A stretch of 64,000 bases of DNA from Umbilicaria muhlenbergii (Eukaryota > Ascomycota > Lecanoromycetes > Umbilicariales > Umbilicariaceae). Position numbers and translations under genes: made by a program. Below the pieces are notes generated by a model, which worked only from the letters and a program-made list of their open reading frames with translations, had not been told where the DNA came from and ran no database searches. Location of the stretch: NCBI GenBank assembly GCA_000611775.1, contig KK106981.1, positions 10,463,522 through 10,527,521 of the forward strand, in the 5' to 3' direction. The stretch's first letter is position 1. Every line of letters begins with the position of its first letter. Shown here one piece after another: positions 1 to 9,935 of this stretch.

Positions 1-1021
1 GACCGGGAGACCAGTCACTTTGGACTGGATTGCTAATTGTTTCATTCCGGCTGGACGACTATCAAGCCTGGACCGGATGGCCAAAATCATAGTCATCAAA
101 CTTACGGAGAACAAAGTCGACAAAATGGGTAAATCGGGTACACCGTCGGGTTGCTTTGCTATGTCGTCTTAGAAGGTTAGCACTGGTCAGCCGCTAATCC
201 ACAGGAGTCTGTCGATCCTCTTCATCAGGAAATGCATCAGGATACAGGCACATTAGTGAAGCTTGCTGGGCGCTCGAGAACGTGGTAACAAGCGAGCGCT
301 AGAGAGCGCCATACCCGAACGAGCAGGCTTGGCTCCGGGAGTGCATCTGCTGCATCTGTCCAGAACCTAAGGTGGCTTTCGAGGTGCGCCCCGAGTCCAG
401 ATCTCAACTGATCAGCAACTCCGTCTTTCCACATCAAGGCGACTACTCCGTACCTGGCGTGCCCACATGTTGGCGCTCGGCCCTATGCACATATTTTTCG
501 CATGGCTTTCCGTTTGCCAGCTGAAGCACTCCCTGTAGCTCACGCACTGGCTCATTTTCTGTTTTGTTCGAGACCGGAAATTACTACGCATCAGAGTCAT
601 GATCTATCGTCCAAGTTACTCAGCTGTGGCCGCGCCAGCACGGAGCGCCACATGGGTAGGCCTCGCCCTGTCCGTGGGGTCAGTTCAGCAGGGGTACACA
701 CAATGCCGTTCTTCCTTTGGAGCTTAGAGCTTCCATTGTATGTGCCATGAAACCGCCTTTAGACCGAGTTAAGAGCCACTGATCTGCGCAATTGGTCCTG
801 TGCATTTGCGGTATCTTTGCCCAAGGCAGGCCTCACTGCGGGGTACCGTCTGTTCCCTGCGAAGGACCGTTTTCCGTGCAGGCATCTTTTCTCATGAGTC
901 TGGTTCCAGATCATCCAGGCTGGATAGTTGACTATCTTACTATCTCTTTAAATGTGTCAAGCATCGCCCACGATGTCTTCATCTCTCAGTTACTTTGTAT
1001 CATCTCATCAATACCTCCGCT
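1..1021. other. Intergenic / upstream region
   Basis: I see no convincing gene here. Open frames are short, lack recognisable domains and overlap on both strands. The last ~100 bases before the first gene are pyrimidine-rich (CATCTCTC, CATCTCATC), as in many filamentous-fungal 5' leaders, so the promoter of the downstream secreted-protein gene probably lies within this stretch. Confidence 0.5.
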
Positions 1022-4000
1022 ATGGGGCTAACGATGCTTCTTTCACACCTGATAGTGCTTTTGCTTGCTGTCTCTTGCTATGCTGCTCCGGCTACCCCCA
1101 CCACCTCTCCTTCGGCGCTGCCTACCCTGCCACTTAGTTGCAAGTCCACCAGCTCCTGCGGCGTTAGCGGCGGCATTATACCATATCCCACTCCGCTCTC
1201 TTACCAGCAGTTGAAGTCGCCCCCAGCTTGCCAGCTTGCATGCAGCAGCAATAGCAAGTGTCTAAGTTTTGCTTACAACATCGATGCCGTCACCGGCCAG
1301 ACACGTTGTGTGCTATACAACGTCAAGGGCGTGCCATATCTGAACACTTCTCCGTCAGCTAGTTCAAGTATCTTCGTGGCGTATGAATTGAGCTGTTTCG
1401 GGCCTTGCTCGTCATCTACTACGTCAACGCCGAGGAGTTCCTCTAGCGCGCATTCATCGACGACGAGTGTCATATCACGCTCCTCTACGACAACCTCACG
1501 CTCCTCTACAACTAGCTCGCGCTCCCCCACTACAACATCTCGCCTTTCCAGCACCAGCACTCCGACCAGCACTCGGACCTTGACCACCAGCACGCGTACT
1601 TCCACTACAGCTTCCCGGTCTTCCATTACGTCCACACGCTCTTCTACCACGAGCTCTCGCAGCACCACGAGCAGTTCCCGTACGACCAGCTCTCGTTCTT
1701 CGTCTAGCAGTAGCTACTTTTCACCCTTCACTAGCCCTCGCTCCAGCACGAGCTCAACCACAACATCACGTACCACTTCTCCCACAAGCTCCACGGTCAT
1801 GGTCACCTCCACGAGCTTGACAACCCTTGGAAGCTCCCAAACGTCTACTACCTCCTCATCCAGCTTAGCCAGCGCGGTCGGTGTAGCCTCTTCAGCGAGT
1901 TCCGCAATGAATGAGCCTGCTCCAACTTCGTCTTTCTTTATCGGTATTCAAAGCACTTCGCCCCAGCGACACCGGCGGTCTCTCTCTTACCTCACTGCGG
2001 ACGGCCTTATTACAGAACAAATTACTGAAGCAGCAGAGTTTTTCATCAACGAACTTGGACAGCTTGGCAGCGCTGCGGGGTTTGTATCAACATCCCTCAT
2101 AACAGGCTACGCTTTGCTGGCACCGTCGACAAACATGGGGCTATACAGCACAACATTTTCCATGACTGCTCAAGGGTTCGCGTGGTCCAATCCCGCCTTC
2201 GGTCTACAAACTACACACTTTTACCAGGTGAACATGACTCTTGTCGCACTCTTCGGAGGCGCTGCGCCTGCTGGAGGTGGCCCTGTCCAACTGAACACAA
2301 TATCTGTCTCATCGCAGACTACGTCATCCACCATTCCTCCGCCATCTTCTACCTCGTCCTTTTCCACCTCGATTACTGCACTCACCACTATTACAGCACC
2401 CTTCACAAGTTTACTGGAGGACCCCGTGTCAATTGCTTCTACGTCATCCTCTACCTCATCTTCGCTCTCGCCTGTCGCTCTCACTACAGTCACAGCACCA
2501 TCAACGTTTACGTACTTGCCCCTGACAGCAACAAGTACAGCTATATCTTCCTCTTCTACATCCTCCAGCACTACCGCTGATGGGTCATCAACCGTCAATT
2601 CGTCTCCATTAGCTACCTGCACCTCTGCTTCATCAACATCATCCAGTATGTGGTGCCAAGAAACGGGCATGGTGCCAACTGTTCAACCCTACGAAGTCAT
2701 ACCCGAAACCTCGACAGACTATAGTTACGCCGCGTTTGATGGGCTTATCAGAACCTGTGCGGCGTATTGCCAAGAATTCGAGCTTTGCGTCAGTTTTGCA
2801 TACTACTCCGACGGCTGCGAACTCTACAATGAGACCGTGGGGGCTTTATATGATACCTCGGACAGGAGTCAAGGTAACGACGGAGCACGAGAAAACGCTT
2901 TTGCTTACGACAGAGATTGCTTTGTCTGCTCTAACCTTGGTATACTTCCTGGAGGATTCCCATCATCGTCATTATCGCCATTATCGATGCAGTCGTCGTC
3001 TGAGGTGCCTCCGTCTACCGCATTGGCTACGTCTATTGTGCTACCTCCATCTACCGCGCTGCCTCCATCTACTGCTCCGTTGGCATCCTCTACTTTGTCA
3101 CCAAGCTCTTGCACCTACGTACCCTCTAAAGCAGCATCGTATCCATGTCAAATCAGTGGAATTAGTCCCAGTCCGCAGCCGGTCATCAACACGGTCGCCC
3201 CGAACCTTGGCGGGTGTGCTGGATATTGTGATGCTATAGGTTCGGCCTGTGGTAGCTTTGGGTTCAATGATACCACTGGTCTGTGCAGTATTTACTCACA
3301 GGATTTCAACACGTTGTATGGCGACTCGGACAACAACTTCGGCCTTTGGAGGACCCCCTTCTTCGTATTAGGCTGCTTTGAGTGTAGTGCTTTGTCAACT
3401 GGTACTATTACTGCTTCTACTACCGTGGCTCCAACCACTGCCGTTCCTACGACAACTGCTCCTGCAGTCACCACTACTGCGCCATCTTCAACCTCAAATT
3501 TGTCGCCATCGTCCTGTACCTATTTCCCGACCAGAGCACAGTGGTATGGATGCGAAATCACTGGGTTCAGTCCCAACGTCCAACCGACCTCGGAGCCAGA
3601 CGCCTCTGATCTCGAAGAATGTGCTCTTTTCTGCGAAGAAAAGACATGTGGCAGTTTTGGGTACAGTGATACCACTGGACTGTGCACTCTCTATGCAATG
3701 GACTTCAATACACTCTATGACGCCGCAGTCCTAGATAACTCAAAGACTCCATACTATGAGCTCGGTTGCTTCGACTGCAATGCGCTAGCCAATACTACCA
3801 CGGCGCCCCCCGTGCCCACTTCGACATCCAGTTCAGCTATTGCTTCAACTGCTACTCCTTCGATCCAGCCATCCACCGTACCATCGACGAAATGCGAATT
3901 TCAATTCGACCCGACAGGGGCACTCGGCTGCGACGTTAGCGGAATAGTTCCCAACCCCTTACCAATACAGACGGCCGCTGCCTCTTCGCTCAACGACTGC

Positions 4001-5737
4001 GCTGCAATATGTAAGGAGGCTTCTTGTGAAAGCTTGGGGTATGACCAAACCACTAGCATTTGCAGTTTGTATACAATGTCCTTCAATGTCTTGTACGACA
4101 ACTCGGTCAGCAATTATTCTAGCTTCACTCCCTATTACGACATCGGTTGCTTCGCCTGCACCGCCTTGGCAGCGGCAACACCCACGACGGCTTCAGTCGC
4201 GATAGCTTCATCCACGATGGCTTCACTCACGTCGGCTCCCCCCACGACAGCAACCTCGATACCTGCCTTGACAAGCACCTCTTCTGCCGCTTCTTCAACT
4301 TCGAGTGTGGCTTGCTCTCAACAACCTGGTGTTGTGAACGGTAACTTCGAGACTGGTAGTCTGGACCCTTTCGGCTGCGGCGTCAGCGGCGGATCCGCAA
4401 GCGTTGTCTCCAACGCCACTCTCTGTCATTCAGGCCAGCATTGCATGGCCCTCAGCGCTTCAGTCTGGTTGAACTCTGTCGTTCAGGTGGGAATACCCAC
4501 GACCATTGGAGAGACTTACACTTTCAGCGCCTGGGCTCGCGCCTCGGAAGCGGACATGTCCACTTGCTATGTTACATATCAGCTGAACGTCAACAACACT
4601 GGACCTGGGTTTCTGACTATTGCCAACCTAGATTCGTTCCCAAACACGGAGTGGATCCACTCCACAGGAACGTATGTCGCCGTCACTGAGAGCTCCAATT
4701 TCTACCTGAACATCTACTGCCCGGATCTGTCCCAAGTCCCGAACGTCTATTTTGATGACATCAGCCTGACCGGCCCTGGGTGCTCCGCGCCTGTTGCTCT
4801 TGCGGCTCCTACATCCGCAACAACGTCCACTTCGCCCTTGTTGACTACCTCAACTTTAGCCCCACTGACGACGATCACCGCCCCCTCCACCACAGTCAAC
4901 GCAGCTCCCACGACCGCATCTCCCGCCTCCACACCCACCGGCACATCCTGGCCTACTTGCTCCTCCGCCATTGGTTCAGCCCTCAACGGACTCACTTGCG
5001 GCAGCCTAGACGTCAGCGCCGACTTCAACAGCGCCCGCGCCTTCGTCGGCACAACGGCATCAAGCCTCTATCAGTGCGCAGGGTTCTGCGCGTCTCAAGG
5101 GAGTACATGTCAAAGTCTGTCCTACCAGGCTTCGACAAAGGAGTGTTTCTTATGGCTGTACACTGTCGCGGCCGTTCAGGGTATGCCCGGGCAGATCCTA
5201 GGGATGAACAATGGCGGGAGCGCAGAGATGGCTCTCTTCGACCCGAAATGCTTCGTCTGCGGCTCGACTCCCTCGTCTACACTGCTTTCACTTGGCTCCT
5301 CTACTACAGTCTCTACGATTCCTCACACCGCATCCACTACTTCCCCTCCATCAGCTTCCACTACTTCCCCCTCCGCAGCCCCCACCACCTCCACAACCAC
5401 CGCCCCCGCAACCCACACCCCCACCACCTGCGCCGCCGTCACCCCCGTCCCCACCTCGTCCTCCTCCCTCAGCTGCGGCCTCGTCGACCTCGGCACAAAC
5501 TTCGTCAACGCCTACGCCCGCTACTCCACCCCTTCCGTCAACGCCTGCGCTACGGACTGTTTCGCCGACTCGGCCTGTAACAGTTTCGGCTTCGCGAGCG
5601 CTTATCAGCTGTGTGCGCTGTTTGGGACGTCGGTGGCGGCTCTCACGGGGAGTGCAGCGGAGGGGGTGAGTACGGGGTTGATGGGGTGGGATGGGGGGTG
5701 TTGGAGTTGTGCTGGGGGTGGGGTTGTGATTGGGTAG
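1022..5737 (+). CDS. Large secreted Ser/Thr-rich protein with apple/PAN-like Cys modules
   Basis: Single-exon gene of 1571 codons. I start at the ATG at 1022 (G at -3, G at +4), because the frame upstream opens only with a TTG. Residues 1-22 form a signal peptide (hydrophobic LIVLLLAV, then CYA/AP). Seven Cys-bearing modules of ~90-100 residues follow (about 40-131, 543-638, 695-791, 831-920, 957-1048, 1312-1415, 1470-1567). Most share a C..CGV/ISG start, a C-x3-C core, an S-F/L-x-Y/F step and a closing C-F-x-C, resembling fungal apple/PAN-type modules. Residues ~1097-1255 resemble a carbohydrate-binding jelly-roll (NGNFETGSLDPFG near its start, YFDDISLTGPGC at its end). Long Ser/Thr-rich linkers separate the modules and are probably O-glycosylated. 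I do not recognise the section around residues 293-430. A cell-wall or extracellular adhesive role is inference; no GPI signal is evident at the C-terminus. Confidence 0.85.
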   Translation: MGLTMLLSHLIVLLLAVSCYAAPATPTTSPSALPTLPLSCKSTSSCGVSGGIIPYPTPLSYQQLKSPPACQLACSSNSKCLSFAYNIDAVTGQTRCVLYNVKGVPYLNTSPSASSSIFVAYELSCFGPCSSSTTSTPRSSSSAHSSTTSVISRSSTTTSRSSTTSSRSPTTTSRLSSTSTPTSTRTLTTSTRTSTTASRSSITSTRSSTTSSRSTTSSSRTTSSRSSSSSSYFSPFTSPRSSTSSTTTSRTTSPTSSTVMVTSTSLTTLGSSQTSTTSSSSLASAVGVASSASSAMNEPAPTSSFFIGIQSTSPQRHRRSLSYLTADGLITEQITEAAEFFINELGQLGSAAGFVSTSLITGYALLAPSTNMGLYSTTFSMTAQGFAWSNPAFGLQTTHFYQVNMTLVALFGGAAPAGGGPVQLNTISVSSQTTSSTIPPPSSTSSFSTSITALTTITAPFTSLLEDPVSIASTSSSTSSSLSPVALTTVTAPSTFTYLPLTATSTAISSSSTSSSTTADGSSTVNSSPLATCTSASSTSSSMWCQETGMVPTVQPYEVIPETSTDYSYAAFDGLIRTCAAYCQEFELCVSFAYYSDGCELYNETVGALYDTSDRSQGNDGARENAFAYDRDCFVCSNLGILPGGFPSSSLSPLSMQSSSEVPPSTALATSIVLPPSTALPPSTAPLASSTLSPSSCTYVPSKAASYPCQISGISPSPQPVINTVAPNLGGCAGYCDAIGSACGSFGFNDTTGLCSIYSQDFNTLYGDSDNNFGLWRTPFFVLGCFECSALSTGTITASTTVAPTTAVPTTTAPAVTTTAPSSTSNLSPSSCTYFPTRAQWYGCEITGFSPNVQPTSEPDASDLEECALFCEEKTCGSFGYSDTTGLCTLYAMDFNTLYDAAVLDNSKTPYYELGCFDCNALANTTTAPPVPTSTSSSAIASTATPSIQPSTVPSTKCEFQFDPTGALGCDVSGIVPNPLPIQTAAASSLNDCAAICKEASCESLGYDQTTSICSLYTMSFNVLYDNSVSNYSSFTPYYDIGCFACTALAAATPTTASVAIASSTMASLTSAPPTTATSIPALTSTSSAASSTSSVACSQQPGVVNGNFETGSLDPFGCGVSGGSASVVSNATLCHSGQHCMALSASVWLNSVVQVGIPTTIGETYTFSAWARASEADMSTCYVTYQLNVNNTGPGFLTIANLDSFPNTEWIHSTGTYVAVTESSNFYLNIYCPDLSQVPNVYFDDISLTGPGCSAPVALAAPTSATTSTSPLLTTSTLAPLTTITAPSTTVNAAPTTASPASTPTGTSWPTCSSAIGSALNGLTCGSLDVSADFNSARAFVGTTASSLYQCAGFCASQGSTCQSLSYQASTKECFLWLYTVAAVQGMPGQILGMNNGGSAEMALFDPKCFVCGSTPSSTLLSLGSSTTVSTIPHTASTTSPPSASTTSPSAAPTTSTTTAPATHTPTTCAAVTPVPTSSSSLSCGLVDLGTNFVNAYARYSTPSVNACATDCFADSACNSFGFASAYQLCALFGTSVAALTGSAAEGVSTGLMGWDGGCWSCAGGGVVIG

Positions 5738-6126
5738 GGGTTAGGGGTTTTATATATAGGGTTTATCTTGAGGGGCGTTGGGGATCCTTGGGATGGGGGC
5801 ATTGGGTGGGGGGGCTGGGATGCGGGGTTTGGAACGGAGTTTTGAATTATTAGCACAAGGCGCAAAAGGGATAGCCGCCTAGAATGGCATTGAATTGCTG
5901 AGGAATTTACAGCATGTGTATGAAGAATCCTTTCAACAACTTACTCCCTAATCTTTGCACAGAGTGCTTCGCTACCAAGAATATGACCATGAAAAGTGAG
6001 ATGAAGCCTTTATTAATTACCATCAGCTACCTTGCAGCCGCCATGATTACGATTCGCTACCTTACAGCAGTCATATGCCACGTCAGTGCAATCTGCAGTT
6101 TAGAACGCCATAGTATCCGCTCAGAT
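5738..6126. other. Convergent intergenic spacer
   Basis: This is the tail-to-tail spacer between the PAN-like gene and the Rab escort gene. It contains a G-rich run near 5800-5820 and AT-rich sequence after 5850 that could hold 3' ends for both genes. No coding evidence. Confidence 0.5.
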
Positions 6127-8082
6127 TTATATCTCCTCGCTATCATCCTCGCCGCTTTCACCACGGTCTTCAAATATCATGAAGCCTTCCGTCTCCCCAG
6201 TGATTTTTTGCCATGCGCCCCGAACCTCGTCCAACATGCTATCATCGAAAGCCAGATCAAGCGTGGGATCCGAGAAGCGTAAGACATTTGTAACACTGAC
6301 ACCGACGGGAGTTTCACCCATGTCAGTTTCTGAAGCGGCTAAACGAGTATACCGCAGAGTCCAAAGAACTTCTGGTATTGACGGCTCATCCTCGAGGCTC
6401 CGAAGTAGAGTCTGGACTGCTAAGTCGAGAGCGTGATAGGAGTCTTCGCCGGCAGCTCCGGTAGCGCGTATGCTTGCGTACAGGACACCTATTTATTCTC
6501 GTCAGTCACCTGCATGATCCAACTATGCGGTGATAAATATTGGATATGTGATTCGCATCAGACTGTCAGAGGTATGGTATCTTCAAAGAAGTTGCAGACA
6601 ATGTAGATAAGTATTCATAGTGTTGAGTCATCATGTAGAGAAATAAATGAGAGCAGACGAGGAGAGATACGTACATTGACCAGAGGGGCATTCGCCCGTA
6701 TCACTCGAATGCACCATAATATAGATCGGATGGCTTTCGGCAGTGGAGGTTGGAGAAGATCGAAGTGACCCGCTTGGAAAACAGACCATCGCCACAGCTG
6801 GCGGTGGCGCACCTTCCGCGACCACCGGGAAGAGCATTCTGAGTGATGAAGAAACAATGGATACTGATGTCGTTCCAGCAAGGTGATGACTTTCGGATGG
6901 TCGAGTAAGTGGAGGCAAATCTTGTCGGCTTCCGACAAGAACCCTTGCTTTGATGTCTTCTCCGCCGTGTAAGTGTATCTTCAACGGCACCGCAACATCG
7001 TCCGTAGGAACGCTGTCATCTTCGGCACGCTCAGTACTCTGGACGTCTATCCCATCCACGCCTTTGTTAAGTATGTAGACACCGCCACCAACAGCTCCGG
7101 CTCGACACGCAACTTGTGCTATTTCTGCCATCCCACCCCATTTCGGAACGACAGATCCGAATCCAGGACCAAAGACTCCTATCGATGTAAGATGTCGTCG
7201 TATCCGCAGAAGTGCGTAAGATGTGGGTGTGAACTCGGGTGGCTTAGGCGATAGCGTTAGGGCCACGAGTGGAGGTTGCAGACGTGGGGCAATGTTGCAG
7301 TAGGAGGTCAGAAACTCTGACAGCGATCTTTGACCCCACTCTTCCATGATGGTAGACAGCACGTCCTCATCCGTAGCGAGCTTGAGAAACTTCATCAAGG
7401 ATCTTTTCGACTTCAGGTCTATCGTCTTGTCCGCGAACACATCCTCACGACCACCTGGTATTCGGTTCAGCCTACCTCTGCCGACATCATCACCAGTGCT
7501 TGCAGCTGTTCCATTTCGAGCGTCACTAGCCGAAATTGTATTCTCGAATATCCACCAACTTCCGACCGCAAGAAACTCCAGCTGCCGATACACCTTTGAG
7601 GAGACAAGGGCTGGTAGCAAGGATGATCGGGTATAGATCAGCTGCGGTGATAGCGACAGGTTATATGCACGGGAGAAGCCTAGTCGAGGATTTGAAGAAG
7701 GCCGTTCAGGATTAGATGAGCTCTGGGGATTGTGGATAATGGAGGCGTTTTCGAACAGCGAAGGGTTAGACTCTGGACATAATAAGTGTGTAGCTCTTCG
7801 AAGTCGACCAGACAACATACCGCTGTTGACCCCCTTCACCCATGTCTCTGCTTCTTGTAGGCTGAGGGCAGCGTCGGCACCACCATAGTAGTCATTCTGA
7901 TCGACATGGAGCACCTTCTTTCCAGACCGAGACAGAGCTCTTCATCATGGACTGAGTCAGTCAGAAACGTGGATTCGACCGATCCTGAGCTTAATGGAAA
8001 GAGCTTACAATGCAAGCAAGGATTGAGGCAGGCCAGTGCCTGCAAGTACGACATCCCAAGTCGTCTCGCTCAAGCTCTCCAT
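6127..8082 (-). CDS. MRS6: Rab escort protein (Rab geranylgeranyltransferase component A)
   Basis: Three exons read from the minus strand: 8082-8009, 7939-6675 and 6488-6127, with introns of 69 and 186 nt. Phases close exactly to 567 codons (566 aa). Exon 1 plus the start of exon 2 gives the GDI/REP dinucleotide-fold motif (VVLAGTGLPQSLLALALSRS, then GKKVLHVDQNDYYGG). The middle has the FNIDL/K-type GDI helix region (KRSLMKFLKL). The C-terminal exon gives GQC-VLYAS and a conserved tail ending in acidic residues. REP presents newly made Rab GTPases to the geranylgeranyl transferase, so it acts in cytosolic vesicle-trafficking control. Length fits fungal Mrs6. Assignment to REP rather than Rab-GDI rests on the long, divergent insert region and the C-terminal tail. 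It is essential in yeast; here it looks intact. Confidence 0.88.
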
Positions 8083-8897
8083 GAAGTTTGACGGTTGAAG
8101 TAGCTTGTGTATGCCTGCAGACGAAGCTAGAAAAGAGCGAGAATGACTAAGCCAGTTTAGTGCATTATCCATTTTCTACTCGACAACTCTCACCTCTCTT
8201 CTCCAACCGCGTCTGCGAACAAGTCATCCTATCATTAGATGTTGGTGTCTTGGAGTGCTCTTGGGTCTTCATTGATGTCCAGGCTTAGGCGCGGAAGACC
8301 GAGTCACTTTGACGCCGTCCTGTATCTGCTGCTCTGGACCTCTATCTGAAAGAAGCGGTTCGTTTTGTGACGGTATATATCAATCAGCGCTCATGAATTC
8401 TACGGATGCCGTTCAGCAAGGTTTGTATCCATGCCCACGTTCGAGATCGTTCTCCCCTTCGGTTCATAGAACTCGATAGCTTATGGGGTGACAGATTCAT
8501 GCTCAAAATATCGTATTGGCAGGGCTCTGCTAAACACAGAGTCTGTGATATATGAAATGGATGTCCAATTTAGCTAGTTTTAACTGTCTATGCGCTTGAA
8601 CACCCTTCAAGATATACATGTGACCTAATCTACCTTTGGTGAACTTCCACCACAAATGCAGCGACTTTGCGCTCGTTGGCCTTCGGATATTCGAAAAGCA
8701 CGCAGAGTCTGAGTGGTGGCCTCGACAACGGTTCTCTACCACCAGTCCGATGCGCAAGTACATGCTGTAGTCTCGAATGCTTGTGGGGTTGTCTCCCTTT
8801 CCAGGGCCTGAGGCAGGCAGGAGTATCTCTCCTAGATCGTCGAACCCACCCCTTTGAAGAATTCTCTTTGGCGGTCTTCGTATTGCATCTTGTATGC
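8083..8897. other. Intergenic region upstream of the Rab escort gene
   Basis: No gene recognised. It should hold the promoter of the Rab escort gene (right side of its ATG at 8082) and the 3' UTR of the cyclophilin gene. Small open frames here show no domain and no codon-usage support. Confidence 0.45.
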
Positions 8898-9491
8898 TCA
8901 TATAGGAACATCCTCCCCCTCTTCAACAATCCTTGCCCTCAAGATCTTCACCTCATCCATCGGCCGATCCTCCACTCCGGTCTTTACCAGGCCCATCCTC
9001 TGCACAACCCTTAATCCGCTCTTTACCCTCCCGAATATGGTATGCTTCCCGTCTAAAAAAGGGGTCGGTGCAAGAGTGATGAAGAATTGGCTCCCGTTGG
9101 TGTTCGGTCCACTGTTCGCCATACTGAGGACACCGGCTCCGGTATGCTTTAGCGATGGGTGGATCTCGTCCTCGAACTTCTCGCCGTAGACGGAGCTGCC
9201 ACCTCTGCCGGTGCCGGTGGGATCACCCGTTTGGATCATAAAGTTGGGGATGATGCGATGGAATATTACGTTGTTGTAGTAGCCGCGCTGGGCGAGAGTT
9301 GCAAAGTTCTTGCAGGTCTCCTCGCGTCAGTAGATCTCGAGATCCTAGGAGGTGGTGATATATACCTTGGGCGCGTGGTCATTGTAAAGCTCTACGACAA
9401 TGGTGCCCTTTTCAAGGAGTCAGTCGACAGTCGCATGGCAGGGCGGAGGACGACCGACCATGGTCGTGTCGAGCGCCACGGTGGTCGCCAT
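8898..9491 (-). CDS. Peptidyl-prolyl cis-trans isomerase, PPIL1/Cyp1-type cyclophilin
   Basis: Three exons: 9491-9459, 9407-9366 and 9317-8898, giving 164 aa, the usual size of a single-domain PPIL1-type cyclophilin. Introns are 51 nt (donor GTCGGT) and 48 nt. The last acceptor could lie 3 nt earlier and add one Glu. The motifs are in order: [34 protein letters not shown] with the catalytic Arg at ~46, [29 protein letters not shown] and [12 protein letters not shown]. The family catalyses proline isomerisation; PPIL1-type members are spliceosome-associated in other eukaryotes, so a nuclear role is likely by homology. The position equivalent to the drug-contacting Trp of cyclophilin A is Phe here, so weaker cyclosporin binding is plausible inference. 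Confidence 0.9.
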
Positions 9492-9935
9492 GATGTGGAA
9501 TAATCCACTGGGCCTTGCTGTTTCACCCGCAATAATAATGACTGGCTGCTCTTCTCGGGACGAGTGAGACTTCTCCCTGAGGTGTGAGCGTCGGTACATA
9601 GGGCTGAGGATGAGGCTGAGGCTGAGGGCGTTCCTGAACATGGATGCGCCGCTGGACCCTGCAATCGGCGCTTGTTGCTCCGAACCTCCGGCTAGGGCGA
9701 CCGACTTCTTCCTTCTTCCTTCGGTCTGAGGAGTCTTGTCCGTGTTTGCCATGGCATGGAAACATGCAGACAGTCATGCCGACACCATGTTTCCACACAT
9801 CCTTCGACACATGCCCATGCCATCGACTCAGCGATAACAGCAAGCAAGGAGACCTATGTCCGCCTGAGTATCCCCCCCTTCAACACTTGCTTCTCTTGAG
9901 CTTCCAGCATCGTGAGCATCGGCTCCAGCAGCAAG
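9492..9935. promoter_or_regulatory. Shared divergent promoter region
   Basis: A 444-bp spacer separates the cyclophilin start (minus) from the signal peptide peptidase start (plus), so both promoters must sit here. The right part has pyrimidine-rich runs just before 9936. I see no clear TATA box. Confidence 0.45.

Noticed and set aside
1273-1668. Antisense open frame opposite the Ser/Thr-rich linker of the first gene
   Set aside because: Val/Glu-rich shadow of Ser/Thr codons on the true coding strand.
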